Shown one piece after another: positions 51,863 through 59,727 of a stretch of 64,000 nt of DNA. The number at the start of each line of letters is the position of its first letter. Positions within the stretch are counted from its first letter, which is position 1. The stretch is from Rhizobacter sp. SG703 (GTDB lineage Bacteria; Pseudomonadota; Gammaproteobacteria; Burkholderiales; Burkholderiaceae_C): assembly GCF_012275445.1 (NCBI RefSeq), contig NZ_JAAZQK010000009.1:62001-126000 (forward strand). Reading direction: 5' to 3'. The position numbers were made by a program, and so were the translations under genes. Below the pieces are notes generated by a model that saw nothing but the letters and a program-made list of their open reading frames with translations, was not told where the DNA came from and ran no database searches.

Positions 51863-52960
51863 ATGAATTCGCCGAAGAAGACCCACCGCATCGCCGTCAT
51901 CGCCGGCGACGGCATCGGCAAGGAAACCATGCCCGAGGGGCTGCGCGTGCTCGAGGCGGTGGCCGGCCGCTTCGGCATCGGGCTGCAGTTCGACCATTTC
52001 GATTTCGCGAGCTGGGACTGGTACGAGCGCCACGGCCAGATGCTGCCGGACGACTGGAAGGACCGGATCGGCGGCCACGATGCGATCTTCTTCGGCGCGG
52101 TCGGCTGGCCCGAGAAGATCCCCGACCACGTCTCGCTGTGGGGCTCGCTGCTGAAGTTCCGCCGCGAGTTCGACCAGTACGTGAACCTGCGGCCGGCGCG
52201 GCTGATGCCCGGCATCCGTTCGCCGCTGGTGGGCCGCGACGGCCGGCCGCGCGCGCCCGGCGAGATCGACATGATGATCGTGCGCGAGAACACCGAGGGC
52301 GAGTACTCCAGCATCGGCGGGCGCATGTACGAAGGCAGCGAGCGCGAGATCGTGATCCAGGAGACGGTGATGTCGCGCGTCGGCGTCGACCGGGTGCTGA
52401 AGTTCGCGTTCGACCTGGCGCAGTCGCGGCCGCGCCGCAAGCTGACCTCGGCCACCAAGTCGAACGGCATCTCGATCACGATGCCCTACTGGGACGAGCG
52501 CGTCGAGGCGATGGCCCGCACCTATCCCGGCGTGGCGGTCGATCGCTTCCACATCGACATCCTGACCGCGCATTTCGTGCAGCGCCCCGAGGTGTTCGAC
52601 GTGGTGGTCGCGAGCAACCTGTTCGGCGACATCCTGTCCGACCTCGGGCCGGCCTGCACCGGCACCATCGGCATCGCGCCATCGGCCAACCTGAACCCGG
52701 CGGGCACGCACCCGTCGCTGTTCGAGCCGGTGCACGGCTCGGCGCCCGACATCGCCGGGCGCGGCATCGCGAACCCGATCGGGCAGATCTGGTCGGGCGC
52801 GATGATGCTCGACCACCTGGGCCACCGCGACGCGCACGATGCGGTGCTGCGCGCGATCGAGACGGTGCTCGAGCCGTCGTCCGGTGCGCCTCGCACCCCC
52901 GACCTGGGTGGTGCGGCCCGCACCGCCGACCTGGGCCGCGCGATCGCCGAAAGCATGTGA
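51863..52960 (+). CDS. tartrate dehydrogenase / D-malate dehydrogenase (decarboxylating)
   Basis: A 365-residue member of the beta-decarboxylating dehydrogenase family (isocitrate/isopropylmalate type). It begins HRIAVIAGDGIGKETMPEGL, has VRENTEGEYSSIGGRMYEGS, the catalytic Lys in ATKSNGI, metal-binding aspartates in SNLFGDILSDLGPA, and the cofactor region FEPVHGSAPDIAGRGIANP. The acidic residue pattern there fits NAD. TDH/DmlA-type enzymes act on tartrate, D-malate or related 2-hydroxydiacids. It starts 3 bases after the hydrolase, so both are probably under the divergent LysR regulator. The extra Pro/Thr-rich tail near the C-terminus is not essential to the family. Confidence 0.93.
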   Translation: MNSPKKTHRIAVIAGDGIGKETMPEGLRVLEAVAGRFGIGLQFDHFDFASWDWYERHGQMLPDDWKDRIGGHDAIFFGAVGWPEKIPDHVSLWGSLLKFRREFDQYVNLRPARLMPGIRSPLVGRDGRPRAPGEIDMMIVRENTEGEYSSIGGRMYEGSEREIVIQETVMSRVGVDRVLKFAFDLAQSRPRRKLTSATKSNGISITMPYWDERVEAMARTYPGVAVDRFHIDILTAHFVQRPEVFDVVVASNLFGDILSDLGPACTGTIGIAPSANLNPAGTHPSLFEPVHGSAPDIAGRGIANPIGQIWSGAMMLDHLGHRDAHDAVLRAIETVLEPSSGAPRTPDLGGAARTADLGRAIAESM

Positions 52961-53101
52961 CGCCACATGACAGGCGGGGTGGCCGACACGGCTGCAACCC
53001 GCGCCGAATATGACGCGGACAGCCTATTGTCAAGCGAGGAAGCACGCTCGCGGACGCTGCCTTCGGATGCAGCTGATTACGCATAGAATCCGCTTCCGCG
53101 C

Positions 53102-53130
53102 TTGACACTGTGGGTGCCTGAGGCTGTAAT
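53102..53130 (+). promoter_or_regulatory. sigma-70 promoter of hupB
   Basis: TTGACA at 53102-53107 and TGTAAT at 53125-53130 are separated by exactly 17 bases. The -35 is the consensus; the -10 matches TATAAT at four of six positions. It lies about 97 bases before the hupB start, with no gene between, so a leader of about 90 bases is expected. The long spacer upstream (52961-53101) shows no other feature. Confidence 0.75.
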
Positions 53131-53226
53131 CGTTCGAGCCGATGGCCCCATACCGCGCGGCCCGGATCCAGGCTCCACACCCATCCAGATTCTTTTCAAG
53201 ACACCTTTTTTTGAGGGGGTACCTTC

Positions 53227-53499
53227 GTGAACAAATCCGAACTGATTGAGCACATCGCCAAGCAGGCCGACATCTCCAAAGCAGCAGCGACGCGCGCGCT
53301 CGAAGCTCTGATCGGCGGCGTGAAATCCACGCTGAAGAAAAACAACAGCGTGTCGCTCGTTGGCTTCGGCACCTTCAGCGTCAGCAAGCGCGCCGCACGT
53401 GCCGGCCGCAACCCGCGCACCGGCGCCACCATCAAGATCAAGGCCGCCAAGGTGCCGAAGTTCCGTCCGGGCAAGGCCCTGAAAGACGCGGTCAACTGA
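53227..53499 (+). CDS. hupB: DNA-binding protein HU
   Basis: A 90-residue HU/IHF-family protein that bends and compacts DNA as a dimer. It begins [20 protein letters not shown] and carries the DNA-binding beta-arm [20 protein letters not shown], whose RNPRTG tip proline intercalates into DNA. The start is a GTG with GAGGGGG 8 to 14 bases upstream. A near-consensus sigma-70 promoter lies at 53102-53130. tRNA-Val begins 25 bases after the stop, on the same strand, and probably shares the transcript. Confidence 0.97.
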   Translation: MNKSELIEHIAKQADISKAAATRALEALIGGVKSTLKKNNSVSLVGFGTFSVSKRAARAGRNPRTGATIKIKAAKVPKFRPGKALKDAVN

Positions 53500-53524
53500 A
53501 GACCGCGGGCGACCGGAAGCATCC

Positions 53525-53600
53525 GGGTGCTTAGCTCAGTTGGTAGAGCGGCGCCCTTACAAGGCGTAGGTCGGGGGTTCGAGCCCCTCAGCACCCACCA
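53525..53600 (+). tRNA. tRNA-Val (anticodon UAC)
   Basis: A 76-base cloverleaf including the encoded CCA. The acceptor stem pairs GGGTGCT with AGCACCC, the D arm reads GCTCAGTTGGTAGAGC, the anticodon loop is CTTACAA (anticodon TAC), and the T arm is GGGGGTTCGAGCCCCT. It follows hupB by 25 bases and precedes a hairpin at 53649-53672. Confidence 0.97.
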
Positions 53601-53648
53601 CGGGACACCGTTGCGCAAACGCTAGAATCCGCGCCGTGTCCACCCCCC

Positions 53649-53672
53649 AAAGGCGAACCCAGGTTCGCCTTT
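53649..53672 (+). terminator. hairpin terminator after the hupB-tRNA-Val unit
   Basis: AAAGGCGAACC and GGTTCGCCTTT form an 11-base inverted repeat with a 2-base centre, so the real loop will take in the inner pair. GTTGCATTTG follows. It separates the hupB/tRNA-Val transcript from ppiD, which starts 56 bases later. Confidence 0.7.
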
Positions 53673-53728
53673 GTTGCATTTGAAGCAGCGCCGTCCGGCT
53701 GCACAGCGATCACCGTTCGAGGCCATCG

Positions 53729-55666
53729 ATGTTTGAATTTGTTCGCACGCACAACCGCCTGTTCCAGTTCCTGTTGCTGATACTGGTCGTTCCCGCCTTC
53801 GTGCTGACCGGGGCTTACCAAGGCTATCGCTCGATGGCCGGCAGCGGTGGCGTCGCGAGCGTCGATGGTCACAAGATCACACAAGTCGAGTGGGATGCCG
53901 CCCAGCGCGACCAGGTCGATCGCATCCGCCGCCAGGCCCCGAACGTCGACATCCGCATGTTCGACACGCCTGCGATGCGTCGGCAGACGCTGGACAACCT
54001 GGTGCGCGAACGCGTGCTGCAGACCGCGGCCGCGAAGGCGAACTTCATCGCCACGCCCGATCGCGTGCTGAACGTCTACATGAACGATCCGCAGTTCGCG
54101 CAGTTCCGCGGCGCCGGTGGTGGCTTCGACAAGGAGGCGCTGACGGTCGCACTGTCGGCGCAGGGCATGACGGTGGCCGGCTTCGAGCAGACGCTGCGCC
54201 AGCAACTTGAGATGCGCCAGGTGATGTTCGGCATCGGCGGCACCGTGTTCGCGCCGGCCGCGGCGGCGTCGAGCGCGATCGACGCGATGTTCCAGCAGCG
54301 CGAGTTCCAGCAGCAGCGCTTCGACACCAAGGACTACCTCGCGAAGGTGTCGCCGACCGATGCCGAGATCCAGGCCTACTACAAGGACCCGGCGAACGCC
54401 TCGCAGTTCATGTCGCCGGAGCAGGCCAACATCGAGTACGTGGTGCTCGACGTCGACGCGATCAAGAAGACGCTGACGGTGCCCGAAGACAAGCTGCGCG
54501 AGTACTACAAGGAAAACGAGAAGCGCTTTGCCGTCGCCGAAGAGCGCCGCGCGAGCCACATCCTGATCAAGGCCGACAAGTCGGCGCCGGCCGCCGAGCG
54601 CGCGCAGGCCAAGGCGAAGGCCGAAGCCCTGCTGGCCGAGGTCAAGAAGAACCCGGCGAGCTTCGCCGACGTGGCCCGCAAGAATTCGCAGGACACCGGT
54701 TCGGCGGTGAATGGCGGCGACCTCGACTTCTTCGGCCGCGGCGCGATGGTCAAGCCCTTCGAGGATGCGGCGTTCGCGCTGAAGCCTGGCGGCATCAGCG
54801 GTGTGGTCGAAAGCGATTTCGGCTACCACATCATCCAGGTGACGCAGGCCCGCGGCGGCGAGACGAAGAGCTTCGAGCAGGTGCGCCCGGAGATCGAGGA
54901 CGAGGTCAAGAAGCAACTCGCGCAGGCCAAGTTCTCCGAGGCGGCGGTCGAGTTCACCAACACGGTCTACGAGCAGCCGGACAGCCTGAAGCCGGTGGCC
55001 GACAAGCTGAAGCTGACGGTGCAGACCGCGCAGGGCGTGACCCGCACGGCCGGCCCGGCGGCCAAGGGCCCGCTCGCATCGCCGAAGTTCCTCGAAGCGC
55101 TGTTCGGCAACGACGCGCTGCGCAACAAGAAGAACACCGAAGCGGTCGATGCCGGTTCGAGCCAGTTGATCTCGGGCCGCATCGTGACCTACAGCCCGGC
55201 CGCGATGAAGCCGCTGGCCGACGTCACTGCCAGCGTGAAGGAAAAGCTGGTGGCCCGGCAGGCGGCGGCACTGGCGCGCAAGGAAGGCGAGGCCCGGCTG
55301 GCCGAACTGCGCAAGGCGCCTGAGACGGCGCTGGCCGATCCGGCGCAGCTGGTGTCGCGCGCACAGTCGCGCGACCTGCCGAAGCCGCTCGTCGATGCCG
55401 TGCTGAAGGCCCCGGCCGCCAAGCTGCCGGCGGTCGAAGGTGTCGACCTGGGCGACCAGGGCTACGTGGTCGTGAAGGTCACCAAAGTGCTGGGTCGCGA
55501 CCCGGTGGCGGCCGACCCGGCGCGCTCGCAAAGCCAGTACGCGCAGGCGTGGGCCGCGGCCGAGGCACAGGCCTACTACGTTGCGTTGAAGAGCCGCTTC
55601 AAGGTCGACGTGCACCCGGCGGCCGGTGCGGCCGAAGAAGCCGCAGCGAGCAACGCCGCCAACTGA
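53729..55666 (+). CDS. ppiD: peptidyl-prolyl cis-trans isomerase, PpiD-type periplasmic chaperone
   Basis: A 645-residue inner-membrane-anchored periplasmic folding factor. A short cytoplasmic start (MFEFVRTHNR) is followed by one membrane segment (LFQFLLLILVVPAFVLTG, about 11-28), SurA_N-like helices, and one parvulin domain (about 265-370: RRASHILIKADK, SFADVARKNSQD, DLDFFGRGAMVKPFEDAAF, FGYHIIQV), then a large C-terminal chaperone region. Length and layout match E. coli PpiD (623). PpiD binds emerging exported proteins near the Sec translocon. It sits between tRNA-Val and tRNA-His, after hupB, the same order as hupB-ppiD in E. coli. Confidence 0.95.
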   Translation: MFEFVRTHNRLFQFLLLILVVPAFVLTGAYQGYRSMAGSGGVASVDGHKITQVEWDAAQRDQVDRIRRQAPNVDIRMFDTPAMRRQTLDNLVRERVLQTAAAKANFIATPDRVLNVYMNDPQFAQFRGAGGGFDKEALTVALSAQGMTVAGFEQTLRQQLEMRQVMFGIGGTVFAPAAAASSAIDAMFQQREFQQQRFDTKDYLAKVSPTDAEIQAYYKDPANASQFMSPEQANIEYVVLDVDAIKKTLTVPEDKLREYYKENEKRFAVAEERRASHILIKADKSAPAAERAQAKAKAEALLAEVKKNPASFADVARKNSQDTGSAVNGGDLDFFGRGAMVKPFEDAAFALKPGGISGVVESDFGYHIIQVTQARGGETKSFEQVRPEIEDEVKKQLAQAKFSEAAVEFTNTVYEQPDSLKPVADKLKLTVQTAQGVTRTAGPAAKGPLASPKFLEALFGNDALRNKKNTEAVDAGSSQLISGRIVTYSPAAMKPLADVTASVKEKLVARQAAALARKEGEARLAELRKAPETALADPAQLVSRAQSRDLPKPLVDAVLKAPAAKLPAVEGVDLGDQGYVVVKVTKVLGRDPVAADPARSQSQYAQAWAAAEAQAYYVALKSRFKVDVHPAAGAAEEAAASNAAN

Positions 55667-55706
55667 TCGAATGGCCTGCGGATGAGGCTATACTCCGAAG
55701 TTCGGC

Positions 55707-55783
55707 GGTGGCTGTAGCTCAGTTGGTAGAGTCCAGGATTGTGATTCCTGTCGTCGTGGGTTCGAGTCCCATCAGCCACCCCA
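55707..55783 (+). tRNA. tRNA-His (anticodon GUG)
   Basis: A 77-base cloverleaf with the extra 5' G (position -1) that marks tRNA-His, opposite C73. The acceptor stem pairs GTGGCTG with CAGCCAC, the anticodon loop is TTGTGAT (anticodon GTG), the T arm is GTGGGTTCGAGTCCCAT, and CCA is encoded. It lies 40 bases after ppiD on the same strand and is followed by a strong hairpin. Confidence 0.96.
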
Positions 55784-55791
55784 CCCAATAG

Positions 55792-55832
55792 CTGGAAACA
55801 ACGGGCACTTCGGTGCCCGTCGTCGTTTCCAG
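55792..55832 (+). terminator. hairpin terminator after tRNA-His
   Basis: ACGGGCAC and GTGCCCGT pair around a TTCG tetraloop (55801-55820), and the stem extends with a bulge through CTGGAAAC / GTTTCCAG. The T-run is short. A stable UUCG-capped hairpin just after a tRNA gene fits transcript end formation. Confidence 0.65.
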
Positions 55833-55951
55833 GGCCGCTTCAACACGTTGTGAAAAGCAAGTTGCCAAGCTTCACCGATGGCTGGCAAGGCGCAGGCTGC
55901 GCGTCTCGATAATTCGAGCATCCCCAGCCAATGGCAAGCGCCGTCCACTCG

Positions 55952-57535
55952 ATGAGAATCAGAAAGAATGTCCGGAGGCTGATGGCCTTGGTGGCGCTGT
56001 GCGCCAACAGCGCGTTCGTCGCGGGCTGCGGTGGTGGCACGGATGACGCCCCGCAACAGGGCGGTCCTGCTCCTGCACCGGCAGCGACGCCCTCTCCCGC
56101 GCCTGCACCTGCACCTGCACCTGCACCTGCACCTGCGCCTGCGCCTGCGCCTGCGCCTGCGCCTGCGCCGTCACCCGCACCCGCACCCGCACCCGCACCC
56201 GCACCCGCGCCGACGGTGTCCGCGCAATTCACCGCGACCACCGCCGAGATCCCGAACCCCGAGCGCGGCTTCTACCGCTGGGCCTGGTCGGACCTGGACC
56301 AGTTCAGCAAGGCCGACGGTGCCGACGCGTACACGAACGGTTTCCGCGTGCTCTACGCGATGGTCCGGCTCGACGCCTACAAGGACGCGGCGCTGCCTGC
56401 CAGCCTGCTGGACGGGCTGCGCGCCGGCTTCGCCAACGCCAGGCAATCGGGCGTGAAGCTCATCCCGCGCTTCGTCTACAACTACCCGGACGGCGAGACC
56501 GAGTACCGCAATGCCACCGACGCATCGCTCAGCCGCGTGCTCGCCCACATCGCCCAGCTCAAGCCGGTGCTGCAGGAGAACGCCGACGTCATCGCCTACC
56601 TGCAGGCGGGCTTCATCGGGGCCTGGGGCGAGTGGCACACCTCGTCGAACGGGCTGACCAATGCGAGCAGCCGCACGAGCATCCGCGATGCCTTGCTCGA
56701 TGCGCTGCCTCGGGAGCAGTTCGTCCAGTTCCGCTACCCGCCGTACGTGATGGAATGGTTCGCGACGCCGCCGACGGAATCGACCGCCTTCGACGGATCG
56801 GCCGGATCACGCTCGGGTGTGCACAACGACTGCTTCCTCGCCAGCGCGACCGACGTCGGCACCTACAGCGACAACGCCACGACGAGGCAGCAGCAGCGCA
56901 GCTACACGATGGCCCTCGCCAGGGTGACGCCGTTCGGCGGCGAGACCTGCAACCCGGCCGACGACGCCGGCGCTCAGCCGCGGACCAGCTGCGCGGACAT
57001 CCTCGCCGAAGGCAGGCAGTTCTCGCTGACCTACCTGAACAACGACTACTACACCGAAGCCTTCCATGCCCGCTGGAAGCAGGACGGATGCTACGACGAG
57101 GTCAAGCGCCTGATGGGCTACCGGCTCGAGTTCGTCTCGGCCGAACACGCCGCCAGCGCGACGGTCGGTGCCGCGTGGGCGATGCGATTCACCGTGCGCA
57201 ACGTCGGCTGGGCCAGGCCGTTCAAGGCCCGCCCGGTCAGCCTGCTGCTGAAGCACCGAAGCACCGGCAACGTCGTGAAGCTCGCGACGTCCGTCGATCC
57301 CCGGACCTGGACGGCGGGCAACACCTTCACCCACGAGCTGTCGCTGACCGTCCCGGCGGGCACGCCAGCCGGCGAGCACGACGTCTACATCGCGCTGCCC
57401 GATGGCGCGGGGCAGCTCGGCAACGACGCACGTTATGCAGTGCGTCCGGCCAATGCAGACAATGCAGCCAGCCGGCAGGCCTGGGACGCGTCATTGGGGG
57501 CTTTCCGCCTCGGCACCGCGCTGACGGTGAAGTAG
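55952..57535 (+). CDS. Pro-Ala-repeat lipoprotein with DUF4874/DUF4832-like domain
   Basis: A 527-residue surface lipoprotein. A basic leader (MRIRKNVRRLM) and a lipobox (NSAFVAGC) are followed by a Pro-Ala spacer of about 55 residues and then a body that begins IPNPERGFYRWAWSDL. That opening, followed by GVKLIPRFVYNYPDGE, YLQAGFIGAWGEWHTSSNG and LNNDYYTEAFHARW, is the pattern of DUF4874/DUF4832 proteins, which look like inactive or uncharacterised TIM-barrel glycoside hydrolases. The C-terminal 110 residues form a beta-sandwich-like domain (WAMRFTVRNVGWARPFKARP). An ATG at 55931 would add 7 residues. It is transcribed alone. A carbohydrate or exopolysaccharide role is a guess. Confidence 0.8.
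   Translation: MRIRKNVRRLMALVALCANSAFVAGCGGGTDDAPQQGGPAPAPAATPSPAPAPAPAPAPAPAPAPAPAPAPAPSPAPAPAPAPAPAPTVSAQFTATTAEIPNPERGFYRWAWSDLDQFSKADGADAYTNGFRVLYAMVRLDAYKDAALPASLLDGLRAGFANARQSGVKLIPRFVYNYPDGETEYRNATDASLSRVLAHIAQLKPVLQENADVIAYLQAGFIGAWGEWHTSSNGLTNASSRTSIRDALLDALPREQFVQFRYPPYVMEWFATPPTESTAFDGSAGSRSGVHNDCFLASATDVGTYSDNATTRQQQRSYTMALARVTPFGGETCNPADDAGAQPRTSCADILAEGRQFSLTYLNNDYYTEAFHARWKQDGCYDEVKRLMGYRLEFVSAEHAASATVGAAWAMRFTVRNVGWARPFKARPVSLLLKHRSTGNVVKLATSVDPRTWTAGNTFTHELSLTVPAGTPAGEHDVYIALPDGAGQLGNDARYAVRPANADNAASRQAWDASLGAFRLGTALTVK
56102..56209 (+). repeat. hexanucleotide tandem repeat encoding (Pro-Ala)n
   Basis: Within the lipoprotein gene, 5 copies of CCTGCA, 6 of CCTGCG, one CCGTCA, 5 of CCCGCA and one CCCGCG follow each other without a gap. 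Every unit encodes Pro-Ala except the CCGTCA unit, which encodes Pro-Ser. The blocks are uniform inside and differ between each other at third codon positions, so at least three separate expansions are recorded. Unit loss or gain keeps the frame and would change only the spacer length. Confidence 0.9.
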
Positions 57536-57586
57536 GGTGCAGGGTGGGCGTCTCGGTGTTGCGATGCCTTTCAACGCCAGGCGCGC

Positions 57587-59599
57587 TCAACGTCCCACCA
57601 GGTTCGCCACCGTCAGCACCAGCTCGGTCACGTCGAACGGCTTGGCCAGGTGGGCCTGGTAGCCGGCGAGGAGCGATTTCTTGCGGTCGTCGGCGCGCGC
57701 GAACGCCGTCAGCGCGAGTGCCGGAATGCGGTCGTTGCGCGTTTCGCCGGCACGCAGCGAGCGCATGAACTGGTAACCGTCCATCGTCGGCATGCCGATG
57801 TCGCTGACGATGACGGCCGGGCGGCTCTGCTGCAGCGCCGCCAGCGCGTCGTGTGCCGACGCGAAGACCGTCACCTGGGCGCCCTGGTCCTCGAAGACGC
57901 GCCGCAGCAGCTCGCGTGCATCGGCCTCGTCGTCGAGGATGAAGGCATGCACGCCACCGAGCCGGGGCAGCGCCTGCGAATCGGCCGGCGCCGGCTGCAC
58001 GGCCGGTGGCTCGCACTGCGCCGCTTCGGCCTCCAGCTGCACATGGTCCATCGGCAGGTCGACGACGAAGCTCGCCCCTTGGCCGTCGCCGGCGCTGGCG
58101 GCCCTGATCGTGCCGCCGTGCAGTTCCACCAGCTGCCTGCAGATCGCGAGCCCGAGGCCCAGGCCACCGAAGGCTCGCGTGGTCGAGCTGTCGTTCTGCG
58201 AGAAGCGGTCGAACACCTGCGGCAGGAAGCTCGCCGGAATGCCGATGCCGGTGTCGCTGACGGTCAGCTCCACCCGCGGCCCGACCCGCTGGACGTCGAC
58301 CTGCACCTGGCCGCCGTCCGGCGTGAACTTGATGGCGTTGGTAAGCAGGTTCCACACCACCTGCTGCAGGCGCCCGCTGTCGCCGAGCACGGTCGACGCG
58401 GCCGGGTCGAGCCGCGCAGCGAGGCGCAGGTTCTTGGCCTCCGCCGCCGGCCGGGCCGAATCGACGGCGGCCTGCACCACGTCCAGCAGCGGGATCGGTT
58501 GCGCATCGATGCGTACCTTGCCCGCCATGATCCGGCTCAGGTCGAGCAGGTCGTCGATCAGCTTGACCTGCGCGCGCGCATTGCGCTCGATCACGTCGAC
58601 GGCCCGTTCCAGATCGACCGGCCTGCCGCCGCCGCCGGCCCGCCGCAGCACCTGCGTCCAGCCGAGGATGGCGCTCAGCGGCGTGCGCAGTTCGTGCGAC
58701 AAGGTCGCGAGGAACTCGTCCTTCATGCGGGTCGCACGCTGCGCTTCCATGCGGGCGCCGCGTTCTGCCTGCAGCAGTTCGTCGCGTTGCCTGCCGGCCG
58801 CTTCGGCGGCCTCGGCCTGCCGGCGCTCGGTCAGGTCGCGCGTCAGCTTCGCGAAGCCGAGCAAGCGGCCGTCGTCGTCGCGCAGCGCGGTGATCGTGAC
58901 GTTGGCCCAGAACATCGAGCCGTCGCGACGCACTCGCCATCCCTCGTCGACGAAGCTTCCCTTCTCGCTGGCCACCTGCAGTTCGTGGTCGGGCCAGCCG
59001 CTCGCGCGCGCCTCGTCGGGGTAGAAGACCGAGAAGTGCTTGCCGACGATCTGCGCGGCGGTGTAGCCCTTGATGCGTTCGGCGCCGACGTTCCACGTGG
59101 CGACCACGCCGTTGGCATCGAGCATGAAGATGGCGTAGTCGGCCACGCCCTCGACCAGCAGGCGAAACCGCTCCTCGCTGCGGCGCAAGGCTTCCTCGTG
59201 GCCGCGGCGCTGCGTGAGGTCGCGCGTGACCTTGGCGAAGCCGATCAGCCGGCCGTCGGGCGTGCGCATCGCGGTGATGACGACGTTGGCCCAGAATTGC
59301 GAGCCGTCCTTGCGGACGCGCCAGCCCTCGTCCTCGAACGAGCCGTCGCTGGCGGCCACCTCGAGCTCGTGGGCGGGCAGGCCGCGCGCGAGGGCCTCTG
59401 CCGGATAGAAGCGCGAGAAGTGTTCGCCGATGATCTCGTGCGCGCGGTACCCCTTGAAGCGCTCGGCGCCGGCGTTCCAGGTGACGACCCGGCCCTCGGG
59501 ACTCAGCATGAAGATGGCGTAGTCCCGGACGCTCTCGACGAGCAACCGGAAACGTTCTTCGCTGTGATGTTCAGGGTCCGCGGGCGGGTCGGCGGTCAT
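57587..59599 (-). CDS. soluble hybrid histidine kinase, PAS-PAS-HisKA-HATPase-REC
   Basis: A 670-residue kinase without membrane segments. Two very similar PAS/PAC units (about 15-135 and 140-260) share ERFRLLVE, DYAIFML, W-N-x-GAERxKGY and DEGWRVR-(K/R)-DGS; HisKA follows with TLSHELRTPLSAILGW (His near 315), then HATPase (NLLTNAIKFTPDGG, DTGIGIP, FGGLGLGLAICRQLVELHGG) and a C-terminal receiver with phospho-Asp in VIVSDIGMPTMDGYQFM. It belongs to the PAS-type cytoplasmic hybrid kinases common in Burkholderiales. The start follows a short leader; the gene stands alone and no partner regulator adjoins. The cue is unknown; the PAS units could bind heme or flavin, but no diagnostic residue is seen. 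Confidence 0.93.
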   Translation of the reverse strand: MTADPPADPEHHSEERFRLLVESVRDYAIFMLSPEGRVVTWNAGAERFKGYRAHEIIGEHFSRFYPAEALARGLPAHELEVAASDGSFEDEGWRVRKDGSQFWANVVITAMRTPDGRLIGFAKVTRDLTQRRGHEEALRRSEERFRLLVEGVADYAIFMLDANGVVATWNVGAERIKGYTAAQIVGKHFSVFYPDEARASGWPDHELQVASEKGSFVDEGWRVRRDGSMFWANVTITALRDDDGRLLGFAKLTRDLTERRQAEAAEAAGRQRDELLQAERGARMEAQRATRMKDEFLATLSHELRTPLSAILGWTQVLRRAGGGGRPVDLERAVDVIERNARAQVKLIDDLLDLSRIMAGKVRIDAQPIPLLDVVQAAVDSARPAAEAKNLRLAARLDPAASTVLGDSGRLQQVVWNLLTNAIKFTPDGGQVQVDVQRVGPRVELTVSDTGIGIPASFLPQVFDRFSQNDSSTTRAFGGLGLGLAICRQLVELHGGTIRAASAGDGQGASFVVDLPMDHVQLEAEAAQCEPPAVQPAPADSQALPRLGGVHAFILDDEADARELLRRVFEDQGAQVTVFASAHDALAALQQSRPAVIVSDIGMPTMDGYQFMRSLRAGETRNDRIPALALTAFARADDRKKSLLAGYQAHLAKPFDVTELVLTVANLVGR

Positions 59600-59727
59600 C
59601 CCGTAACCCTAGCACAGCGATAGCGGTGAACTTGGGGAACTCGCCACCGGCCGACGGGCCGGCGTCGCCCTCCGTCATCGCCCGCTGCCCGAGTTGCGCA
59701 TACGCGCACGGATGCCGTCGAACGACG

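Noticed and set aside
53649-53672. Operator for ppiD.
   Set aside because: The perfect inverted repeat sits right after tRNA-Val with a weak T-tract and fits a terminator better.
56102-56209. Possible CRISPR-like or direct-repeat array.
   Set aside because: The units are 6 bases, contiguous, have no spacers and lie in frame within a coding sequence.
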